Source: Dipteris shenzhenensis
Taxonomy: Eukaryota > Polypodiophyta > Polypodiopsida > Gleicheniales
Direction: 5' to 3' (one strand)
DNA: 64,000 bases
Assembly: GCA_047967505.1 (NCBI GenBank)
Contig: CM106539.1
Shown here: piece by piece, positions 46,444-54,447 of the stretch
Layout of the letters: each line of letters begins with the position of its first letter
Position numbering within the stretch: the first letter of the stretch is position 1
The notes under the pieces: model-generated
The model's input: the letters and a program-made list of their open reading frames with translations, nothing else
The model's database searches: none
What the model was told of the DNA's origin: nothing
Position numbers and translations under genes: made by a program

Positions 46444-48324
46444 ATGTCTGAGAATCTGTCTACCATTGTCAGTGAGAAGCTTGACAAGAACAACTTCCAA
46501 GCATGGAAGTTCAGGATGACAAACTTCTTTATGGGAAAGGGAGTTTGGGATTACATCAGTGGTGAAACTGCAGAACCAGTTTTGGGTGCTGCTCCCACTC
46601 CTGCTGAATTGAAGGCCTTTAAAGAATGGCATGAAAAAGCCAGAAAATGCCTGTATTGGCTGTCCGTTAGCATTTCAGATTCTATGATTGTGCATATACA
46701 GGATCTAGAGACGCCTAAGGAGGCATGGGATACATTGGTGAAGCTGTATAGCGCAAATACCAAAGCACGAAAGATGCAGCTAAAGCAGGAGTTGCACAAT
46801 GTGCAAAGGAAAAATATGAATATAAATGAGTATTCCTTGAAGGGGAAAGGCCTTGCAGATTCTCTTGCCTCCATTGGAGCACCTGTTGATGATGAGGACT
46901 TAGTGTCCGTGACCTTGAATGGTCTTGGGAAAGATTATGCACAATTTCGGACATCCATTGGAGTCCGTGAAACATTTCCTGATTTTCAGGAACTTATTGC
47001 TCTCTTGCTGAGTGAAGAGCAAAGGAATGGTGGTTCAGCCACCTCAACTTCTCAAGAGACTGCTTTCTACTCGAATACAGGTAGAGGCAGGGGTAGAGGA
47101 AGAGGCCGTTCTGGTGGCCGTGCAGGAAATCAGAACCAACAGCAACAACAGGAAAACCAGTCCTATGGAGGAGGACGTGGTAGTTCTAGAGGCAGGGGGA
47201 GCCAAAGAGGCCGTGGTTCATGGCAAAGGAACCAGCAAGTAAATAGCAGCACAGAATGCTATTATTGTGGAAAGCCTGGACACAAGGAGAATACATGCTA
47301 TAAAAAGCAGAATGACATCAAAAGTGGGAAGTTGCAGCAAAGCAACTATGCATCATCAAGTGGGCATGGTGACGACAGAAATGAGCACCTTTTTGTGATG
47401 CAGTATATGGTTAACTCCATGTCAGGAGATGCTGCAGCTTGCAATGATGTTTGGTATGTTGATTCAGGTGCCTCTAACCACATGACCAGTCATGGTGAGT
47501 GGTTTCATGATGTCAGAAATTTGGATAAGCCAGGTTATGTTGAAACAGGTGATGATACTGCGCACCCAATTACGCAGGTTGGTAAAGTGCCATTGGCTAT
47601 GCAAGATGGCAAAACAAAGTACTTGGCAGATGTACTTCATGTTCCAAAAATCACTAAGAACCTGGTTTCAGTTGGCCAGATGGTTGAGCAAGGTCTGCAG
47701 GTTAGATTTAATCCTGATGGATGCTTTGTTGAGGACTTGAAAAATAAATGCCGCTTGGTTGCGAAAGGCAACAAAAATGGAAGAATGTTCACCTTGGATG
47801 TTGATATGCCTGAGGTGAAAGCTGCTATGTTTGTGCATGGGAGAGGTGTCATTGCAGATATTAAGATATGGCACAAGCGCATTGGGCACGTGAATATACA
47901 AAGGTTGAAATCTATGCAAACGAAAAACATTGTTGCAGGTTTGCCTAAATTCAGAGTTGAGGGAATGCAAAAGGTATGTGAAGCATGCCAAATGGGTAAG
48001 CAGGCCAGACATGCATTTCCCAAAAATGCTAAGGTGAGCAGAAGACCTTTGGAAGTGATCCATTCAGATGTTTGGACAACCAAAGCTGCTTCTATTGGTG
48101 GATGCCATTATTATGTGACGTTTATTGATGACTACACTAGGAAGGTGTGGATTTATTTTATGAAGCACAAAAGTGAAGTGTTCAGCCATTTCAAGGCTTT
48201 TAAGGCCATGGTTGAAAAAGAGAAAGAAGAGAAAAGAACCTGTCGAAGATTGCCACTATTTGAAGGAAAGATTGCTGGTGCAGAGAAAATAGAGGCTGCG
48301 AAAGCCGTTACCGTGGTATGCTAA
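46444..48324 (+). CDS. element F Gag-protease-truncated integrase
   Basis: The ATG at 46444 (MSENLSTIVSEKLDKNNFQA) opens 626 codons. Gag with the UBN2-type core (WDTLVKLYSANT), an Arg/Gly/Gln-rich stretch, zinc knuckle CYYCGKPGHKENTC (intact here), protease YVDSGASNHMT, HKRIGHVN and integrase HSDVW with FIDDYTRKVW. Up to about 48226 it follows element A almost base for base. After MVEKEK it leaves the integrase and ends in about 32 unrelated residues (EEKRTCRRLPLFEG...). The second and third catalytic integrase residues, RT and RNase H are lacking. It may still make Gag and protease, which could package its own RNA if RT comes from elsewhere. Confidence 0.9.
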   Translation: MSENLSTIVSEKLDKNNFQAWKFRMTNFFMGKGVWDYISGETAEPVLGAAPTPAELKAFKEWHEKARKCLYWLSVSISDSMIVHIQDLETPKEAWDTLVKLYSANTKARKMQLKQELHNVQRKNMNINEYSLKGKGLADSLASIGAPVDDEDLVSVTLNGLGKDYAQFRTSIGVRETFPDFQELIALLLSEEQRNGGSATSTSQETAFYSNTGRGRGRGRGRSGGRAGNQNQQQQQENQSYGGGRGSSRGRGSQRGRGSWQRNQQVNSSTECYYCGKPGHKENTCYKKQNDIKSGKLQQSNYASSSGHGDDRNEHLFVMQYMVNSMSGDAAACNDVWYVDSGASNHMTSHGEWFHDVRNLDKPGYVETGDDTAHPITQVGKVPLAMQDGKTKYLADVLHVPKITKNLVSVGQMVEQGLQVRFNPDGCFVEDLKNKCRLVAKGNKNGRMFTLDVDMPEVKAAMFVHGRGVIADIKIWHKRIGHVNIQRLKSMQTKNIVAGLPKFRVEGMQKVCEACQMGKQARHAFPKNAKVSRRPLEVIHSDVWTTKAASIGGCHYYVTFIDDYTRKVWIYFMKHKSEVFSHFKAFKAMVEKEKEEKRTCRRLPLFEGKIAGAEKIEAAKAVTVVC

Positions 48325-48586
48325 CTGGTTTAATGGTTATTGTGGTTTTGTTGTTCATGGAAATCTTGGACGAGAGAGCAAGTGCTTTTCATATGAACAC
48401 TGCCACGGTAGGAAGTAATGATGATACTTATCTACCACAAGAAAAAGCTGCTGATAGAGAGCGAATGAAAGAAACTGAAGAGTTTCGACATGCAAAGGAG
48501 GAAGAATGGGCAAAGCGGCAACTAGACCTGCACACGCAGGCACAGGAAACTCAACGTCAACGAAAAAGGAGGAGAGTTGAAGCTAC
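48227..48586 (+). other. captured sequence of unknown origin in element F
   Basis: Replaces integrase after position 48226. One frame (about 48400-48586) reads a charged, probably helical stretch, ERMKETEEFRHAKEEEWAKR, then a Gln/Arg-rich run ending KRRRVEA. I do not recognise the source gene. It differs in character from both retroelement and HMGB sequence, so it may be a second captured fragment. Confidence 0.5.
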
Positions 48587-48834
48587 AATCCAACTGAGAA
48601 AGCTGTATCCGTCGTTTGGAAAGCTGGAGGCGAGAATGGAAAGCGCTGACTGAAGTGCAAAAAAAGCTCCTTATGTCGCCAAAGCTGCTAAGAGGAAAGC
48701 CGAGTATGAGAAACCCATGCAGGCTTACAATTCGAAGCAGGACAAGTTTGTTGAAGAGGAACCAGCAGAGGAATAAGACAAATCCAAATCTGAGATCAAC
48801 GACGATGACAAGGAAGAAAGTGAAGAGGATGGTA
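48587..48834 (+). pseudogene. captured HMGB-type HMG-box fragment in element F
   Basis: Read across frames, it gives NPTEKAVSVVWKAGGE, WKALTEVQK, APYVAKAAKRKAEYEKPM, QAYNSKQ and an acidic tail SEINDDDKEESEEDG. This is the second half of a plant HMGB box (family pattern VGKAGGExWKSL...KAPYVAKAxKRKxxYEK, then an acidic tail). Lesions: an indel after KAGGE, one extra base in the A run near 48663, and a TAA in the tail (PAEE*). The N-terminal half of the box is missing. The coding is continuous from box to tail, suggesting capture of a spliced transcript. HMGB proteins bend DNA in chromatin; this fragment cannot make one. Confidence 0.85.
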
Positions 48835-49369
48835 AGAAGATGACTATTTTGGTCTTTGGTTTAGGATTATACGACACCCTAAATTTTGTGGTTCAAAAGA
48901 TCTTATCCTCATCCTTTGTACTCATGAAAATTCCTCCATCTTTTTTATCCCACTATGCTATATGGTACATGAAAAATTTTCTAATTTTCTTACGCCTTGA
49001 GAAAATGCTGCAGCATTGGCTTGTATGGCAAATCATGGATATGTTGTATCATGACCAAGATTATTGTGGGTGCCCTGCCCTTGCGTTGACATAAAATGGA
49101 TGTAATTTTCTCTCACCCATGTTTATGAGGGTCCTCTGCCCGAGCCCACAGGTGCTCAAAAAGATATTTGATTGTGGTGTGCAGGAGTAGTGTACATTGA
49201 TGATGCACTACTTGGGTTGGTTCCTTCTCCCTTACACATGGGGTGTCTAAAAAGCACTTGGGTGTCCCGCCCACACAGCATGGTGTGTAAAGTGGATGAT
49301 AAGTTGTCTAGGTTGCTAGACACATGCACACACATTTGTTGAACACTCCAATTTGTCATTGAGGGGGAG
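48835..49369 (+). other. element F 3' region before the LTR
   Basis: No open frame of note. The first part may be 3' untranslated sequence captured with the HMGB fragment. The end holds the retroelement purine tract TTGAGGGGGAG (49359-49369). Confidence 0.45.
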
Positions 49370-49813
49370 TGTTGAGAGAGTGAGTTTGGCAATGCCAAAT
49401 CATTGGGGGTGAGAGGTGAGACGGTCACATATGATTGTACATTGAGGAGGGAAGTTGAAATGTGCAATGTCCAATTGATGGGATATTGTGTTGGTACCCT
49501 AGAGGGGTATGATTGTGGGAATTATGGTAGCCACACAAGAGGATGTGGACTACATGAATGGATGTGGGACATTGGTCATCACAAGTTGGATGTGGATCAG
49601 AGGATGCCACACAGTAGGCTTATGCCTTGAGACTCTCTATATAAGAGGTCTATCATTGTATTGTTTATCAAGCATTGGAATAGATTGGTTGAGTGTTGCC
49701 TACGTTGTTGTTTCTCCATTATGGATTTTCTTGTATGGTTCAATCCTCCATGATTGTTACACTGATCTCATGTAGCCCTAGGCTTAGTGGCGGTCTCATT
49801 CAGTTTCTTAACA
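49370..49813 (+). repeat. 3' LTR of element F, full length
   Basis: TGTTGAGAGAGTGAG to GTTTCTTAACA, 444 bp, after a GAGGGGGAG purine tract. TATATAA box at 49638-49644. Confidence 0.88.
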
Positions 49814-49815
49814 AA

Positions 49816-50055
49816 TTTTTTTTTTTTTTTTTTTTTGGAGGGTGAAGCCTTTCTTTACTTTTGCACACAACAACAATACAATAGAAGAGGGAAATACCCT
49901 ATATGTCGAAACCTAGAATATGTGGTTCATATGTGAACCCAAACCAAAAACATACGTGGTAGTCTAACTACACCACGAGTACAACTAACATAGGCGGTGA
50001 CATAAATGATAGTCATCCAGGAGATGTATCGGGGGTAGAGCTTGATATCTCAACA
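49816..50055 (-). repeat. inverted, polyadenylated fragment of the element-A LTR
   Basis: On the minus strand: TGTTGAGATATCAAGC (50055 downward) through GGCTTCACCCTCC (49836), then 20 A (plus-strand T, 49816-49835). It matches positions 3572-3791 of the element-A LTR, with small differences. The run of A where the LTR would continue looks like a transcript's poly(A) tail, meaning this part came from RNA. Confidence 0.85.
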
Positions 50056-50789
50056 ATGCATAAGTTAGGAGGTTTTTATAATTTAGATTGCTTATTTAAT
50101 TGATTTTTTCTTGGTGTAGTGCACTATGTTCAATGCTATATGGTGTGAGGGCAAGCATTTTCGAACACAACGGATTGATGATAAGAGAAACACACAAGAT
50201 TGCGGCGTCATTGCTAGCTTTGAGGGAGCCAATGGAGTCATGGATGATTGATTGTATTTGTGTTTGAATTAGGTTGTCTATCAACCAATGGTGGATAATA
50301 ATAGGTGGTGGCATGTCATACCTATTATGCCACGTTCCAAAGTGATGTATAGTACATTTACTAATATGGAGCGTATGGAGGATGATCATGCCCATGGACG
50401 TGATGATGACCGTGATACAAGAGAGGAGGATGATCATGAGATAGGAGATATAGATATTGAGGCCGGCATTACCCGTGAGAACGAGCCTACCATTGGAGAT
50501 CTTGATTTCGATGAGCACATGAGTGGCACAAGTAGTAGTGGGTTGAATGTATTTGTAGATCTAAACACTTGTTTGGATTTTGAAGTAGATAGTTTGGCAA
50601 GGGTTGATCTCATTGAGGATGAGATTGAACCGTAGCCCCACAATTGATATTGGCAAAACTATTTTACATATTGTCTCATTCTCCTCATTTCCCTTGATTC
50701 TTGTATATGTGGGCTTGCAAAAAATTATGTGCTTTGGTAATCATGGGCAATGTTTGGAAAGCAATGATGTACACCAAAATCTCACTTTC

Positions 50790-51066
50790 TGTATTCTCTG
50801 GATCGCGTCTAACCCCGCGTCTAAATGCACGTCTGAGTCTCAGTGTAAACGCGCAAATAGACGCGCTAATAAACGGGATGTTAGATGGGCCCGTATTTTC
50901 TCAGGTCTAACGCGCAAATAAACGCGGTGATTGACGTGCAAATAGACGAGCATTTAGCCGCGCTAATAGACGTGCCCGTAATTTCTCTACTAGAGCAACG
51001 CCTATAGACGTGCCCACTATTTTGCGCGTCTACCAAGCGCGTCTATAGTTGCTTTGTGTTGTTGTG
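50790..51066. repeat. B1 right subterminal repeat cluster
   Basis: TAGACGCGC-like motifs in both orientations up to the CACAACA terminus at 51066. Confidence 0.85.
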
Positions 51067-51090
51067 TTTCCTAACTTGTTTCTTTCTTAG

Positions 51091-51261
51091 GGAGGCATGT
51101 TCGACCCATCTAGAGATCCAGACTTAGAGACTGGATCTAAAGAAGAAGTGGAGAGGCTTGCAGAAGAGGAGGGCGAGGGATCAAGCCTATGCAGAGAGGC
51201 TGAGGATAAGGAGGGCAAGGAGGAGGAGGAGGAGAGTTCGGAGGAGGAGGAGCAAAAGTAG
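51091..51261 (+). pseudogene. acidic terminal exon of A3's accessory gene
   Basis: Follows an acceptor-like TTTCTTTCTTAG just outside B1's right end and is open for 56 codons to TAG 51259-51261: GGMFDPSRDPDLETGSKEE, then Glu-rich to SSEEEEQK. The acidic ends of the A1 copy (DEDDDSDEQ) and of the B1 gene (EGSED) suggest it is the last exon of the gene begun at about 38400. The upstream copy is broken, so it is a remnant. Confidence 0.45.
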
Positions 51262-51539
51262 GATAGGACATTTGGTCATTTTGTATTTCGGCACTTTTGC
51301 CATTTCGTAGCACATTACTTCGGCACTTTTGCCATTTTGTAGTGCATTACTTTGGCAAATTTGGCATTCTAAACTTTGACACTACTTTTCCCATTTTGTA
51401 GTGACCTTTTTTGTAACATTGTAACATGATTTTGTACACCTCTTTTGTAACATTTAATCATGATTCTAATTTTAAAAAAAATTTATTGGGCAGGATGGGA
51501 CTAAAACAAGGCCCATCCTGCCCCACAAAATGTTGTTTT

Positions 51540-51790
51540 AATTCTGCTAAAACGTCAATATATACCGATGCCTATACCAACATTGTAGTGTCGGTATATA
51601 CCAATGCCCATATCAACACTGACAGGTATCGTTTATCGACGCCGACAACACTGTAGTGTCGGTATATACCGATGCCCATATCAACACTGACACGTATCGC
51701 TTATCGACGTCGATAGGTATCGCTTATCGACGACCATACCAATGCCCAGATCAATGCTTTCTTTACGAGGTGCACACTGATGGACTTTCT
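51540..51790. repeat. A3 right subterminal repeats
   Basis: Repeated GTCGGTATATACCGATGCCC and TATCGCTTATCGACG phrases, about 120-140 bp apart. Similar ATATACCGAC and TATCGATG words occur at the A3 left side (37660-37800). Confidence 0.7.
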
Positions 51791-51872
51791 GATACTTCTC
51801 ACTTGTTTTTAAAAAAATTATTTGTATTTAGTGCCAGTATCCGTTTCAGAAAGCGGTTTGTGTTTTGTAGTG

Positions 51873-52790
51873 AGAACGTGATGTGCACCGCAGATCCACG
51901 CCATGACCGCTTAACGTGCCGAATAGAACTCATCCTATTTCGTGGAGTGGATACTCAACGTGAAATCGAGCATATGTGACATGCCACCCCGGGAATTGAA
52001 GATGTCGTCTACTTTTATAGACAATTCGACATTGATAAGGAGATTTTCAAAAGGGTGAGTGAGCATTACTTTTGGAACTACTTCTACGTATACGTTTTCT
52101 TCATTTTTGAGATTAAAGGCCTCAAGAGCTTGATAAAGACCCACTTACAGACGCGAACATGAATGTTGCAGATATCATCGACTTTCATAGGCAATTCGAC
52201 ATCGATAAAGGAGATTTTCATAAGTGTGAGCGAGCAGTTCACAGCGATGTTCAGGAATAGGAAGAGTTCTTGTTGTGCACATTGAGTGGCCATGGCCTGG
52301 ATATTCAACAACATGAAATCGAGCATATGCGACATACCGCCAAAGGGATTGAAGCTGTCGTCGACTTTCAAAATTCATAGGCAATTTGACATTGATAAAG
52401 GAGATTTTCAGAAGGGTGAGCAAGTAGTTCACAGCAATGTTCAAGAGGAAGTGTGATTACTTTGTGTTTTCACTCTATCTACGTATACGTGTGCTTCTCT
52501 TTCTTCATTTGTTGAGATTAAAGATCTCAAGAGCTTGACAAAGACCCACTTACAGATGCGATCATGAACGTTGAAGATGATCGACTTTCCTAGGTAATTC
52601 GACATCGATAAAGGAGATTTTCAGAAGGGTGAGCGAGTAGGTCACAGCAGCAATTTTTAGGAGGAACTGTGATTACTTTGTGTTTTCGCTCTATCTACGT
52701 ATACGTGTACTTCTTTATTGAGATTCAAGATCTCAACATCTTGACAAAGACCCACTTATAGACGTGAACATGAACGCAAGGCCTTCGTAC
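51873..52790 (+). pseudogene. beta-tubulin pseudogene array, right part
   Basis: Starts NVMCTADPRHDR, the direct continuation of the fragment ending at 37596, then [18 protein letters not shown] and KEIFKRVSE. The FIG..T.I..IFRRV.EQFTAMF segment recurs about three more times (52180-52260, 52380-52450 and 52570-52650), separated by the spacer unit (52085-52160, 52465-52570, 52680-52790). All are short, out of frame with each other and carry stops. Confidence 0.82.
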
Positions 52791-54202
52791 ACTAAAAGTA
52801 ATGGAAAAAAAGAGGGAGTAAGTACTAACCTGGAAAGAGTTGCGCTAAAATTGAAAAGATCTATATCCAATGACAAAATCGAACTCTGTATCCAATGATA
52901 GAGACTAAATCTGCATCCAATGATAAGAATGATGGAGACGAATTTCGAAAGGACCGAGGATAAAAGTATGGAATGATCTTTAACAAGACGCATGGGCGCA
53001 TGCAAGCACTGCCCTTCAACGTCCAACATTGAACCCAGATGAAGCTGCGAGAAGATTGTTGTAGGGACTCCAAGTAGTTTGAGTGGTGGCACGTGTAAAG
53101 TAACCCAAATTCAAAGGAAAAGTGAATTGATGATATAGCCCGGCCCTTTTAGGAGCAGAGCTAACAAATCTACATTCAAAGATGGAGACGAAAGAAGATT
53201 GGAAATGTTTTGACGTTGGAAAGGTCTTAGTATGACGATAGAGAGGAAAGATGGAACGATTTGACATGAGATAGGGGTGGAGACGAAACGGTTTGACATG
53301 ATATAGTTAGTTTCTTAAGAAAACTAGAATTAATGTGTAAAATTAGGACACGTGGCTACAGGAGGACGAACCATATGGCACAATGCTACCATGGCACCTA
53401 TTGATTATGTTAAATCCAATGGCCCATATTCCTCCAACGGCGTAACAGCTTTCTTTCCTTAATAGATTAATAGATAATAGATAATAGATGTGCGGGATTA
53501 GTCATTTGAAATTTTGAATCCTGCAATGTGCAGGTTGTTCTGGAGTCTATAGTAGTGTCTCATTCGTCAGTGAACTTGGTTTCTCGCATTCATATCGAAG
53601 AACATGCAATCACGTGCTGTCTCTGATTTTAGAATTCCTTGTGCCCTTGGCTGAGATGATGAACAATAAACAACTTACAAATTCATCCGGAATCCAGATG
53701 ATGATAAAACGACAGTGCGCGGATGACCATGGTTCATGGAGGAAGACAATGTGTAGGGCACTGGCGACACCATATTTTCTTAACGGCATTGAGTGCAAAC
53801 CGATCGTCACCAGCGAACTTTAAATTTTGTAATCGATACTGAGAGTTTTAAGAGAAGAGGTATGTTTCTGACGTGAGAGAGCAAAAGTTATATCAAAATT
53901 ACAACTTACAAGACTCCTTTCATATGTACATCTTCAAAGTTTGCATCCGAGTTTAAGGCCTGGCTTTTATTGTGGCGTATCAGAGTTCAACAGAAAATGC
54001 CGAATTCGATTCTAGTACTCAAGGTTGCGACTTCAAACTTGACACCTTTGTACTGATGAGCGTCCGTCGCAAAAAGACGGATAAGCAATTCGCTCTAGTG
54101 GGAGCTTTAAACCTTCCGGCGGCAGTTTCTACTCAAGAGAGTTACACACAGTCTATCCTATCTCCTCCCCAACAATCATCGGCATTTGATCACACGCTAG
54201 AC
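52791..54202. other. unassigned spacer
   Basis: No recognised gene. Short open frames on both strands have no family signature. GGAGACGAA and CATTGGATAC-like words repeat loosely at 52850-53290. Confidence 0.45.
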
Positions 54203-54378
54203 CAACTCTTCTGCAACGCATAGGCTTGCCTAAAGTCTAGTCCGATGAATCTCACAATGGCAACAAGCTAGAAAAAATAGAAATCGAGGCTCGGGGACGC
54301 CGTGGAAGACCCAGCGAGGAGATGGCTGCTCCAGCTGCTTGTCGATGAGGGAAGGCCGAGGGACGGCGCAGTGGGGAA
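54203..54378 (-). repeat. tandem duplicate of the kinase gene's 3' end
   Basis: Matches 54380-54560 (stop, last codons and downstream sequence of the kinase): ACTCTTCTGCAACGCA, ATGAATCTCACAATGGC and CCGTGGAAGACCCAGCG occur in both, about 178 bp apart. The distal copy has small indels and would read [10 protein letters not shown] then a changed end. It is a non-functional partial duplication just downstream of the gene. Confidence 0.88.
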
Positions 54379-54447
54379 TTTGATACTCTTCTGCAACGCA
54401 AATGCTTGCGTCAAGTCTAGTCCAATGAATCTCACAATGGCAACAAG

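Larger units (their letters stand above)
45507..50055 (+). mobile_element. chimeric Ty1/copia element F with captured gene fragments and an inverted LTR end
   Basis: Order: LTR of type F (45507-45866), primer site, gag-protease-partial integrase, foreign sequence with an HMG-box fragment, purine tract, full F-type LTR (49370-49813), 20 T, then the first 220 bp of the element-A LTR in reverse. ATGCA precedes the left end (45502-45506) and follows the right end (50056-50060), so the whole composite seems to have inserted as one unit into a B1 intron. RT and RNase H are absent, so it cannot have moved alone. Confidence 0.82.
42357..50635 (+). pseudogene. B1 TNP2-type CACTA transposase gene, interrupted
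   Basis: Proposed exons: 42357-42542, 42630-42985, 43084-43824, 43912-44143, 44232-44622, 44715-45483, about 50120-50230 and 50273-50635. Motifs in order: MWLEQKIKCLCDRCRG (N-terminal zinc-finger-like), CPTCGEARYR, LGMDGVNPF, the DFPGYGECSG and CPVCG core (transposase_21), LDPMHIFKNV, LKSHDWHKMLQ, then a DUF4218-like HLVDEIAICG and RPEGSMAEGW, and finally GKHFRTQRIDDKRNTQ with WWHVIPI (DUF4216-like). Lesions: one extra A near 43762 shifts the frame before LMWTMHDFP (copy B2 lacks it), a TGA at 44461-44463, and retroelement F in the intron after exon 6. The protein would excise and insert the element in the nucleus. Confidence 0.82.
39191..51066 (+). mobile_element. CACTA-type element B1 with CACAACA termini
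   Basis: The ends mirror each other: left CACAACAAGACAAAGCACCC, right (reverse complement) CACAACAACACAAAGCAACT. TTT lies on both sides (39188-39190 and 51067-51069). Inside are a minus-strand accessory gene, a plus-strand TNP2-type transposase gene and four clusters of TAGACGCGC-like repeats. About 7.3 kb remains once retroelement F (45507-50055) is set aside. A second copy, B2, starts at 59212 with the same end. Confidence 0.85.
37597..51872 (+). mobile_element. CACTA element A3 inserted in the tubulin pseudogene, itself split by B1
   Basis: Right end TGTTTTGTAGTG (mirror CACTACAAAACA). Left side begins CACAGGTCTCTTTTTGA, matching the A2 left end but lacking the first CACTACAAGA. AGA flanks both sides (37594-37596 and 51873-51875), and the tubulin reading continues across. 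Near both ends are phrases such as GGTATATACCGATGCCCATATC (split, see 51565-51720) and ATCGACG, typical subterminal repeats. Without B1 the element would be about 2.4 kb. Confidence 0.75.

Noticed and set aside
53610-53823. Overlapping open frames on both strands
   Set aside because: No family signature, no splice context, and similar lengths on both strands as expected by chance.
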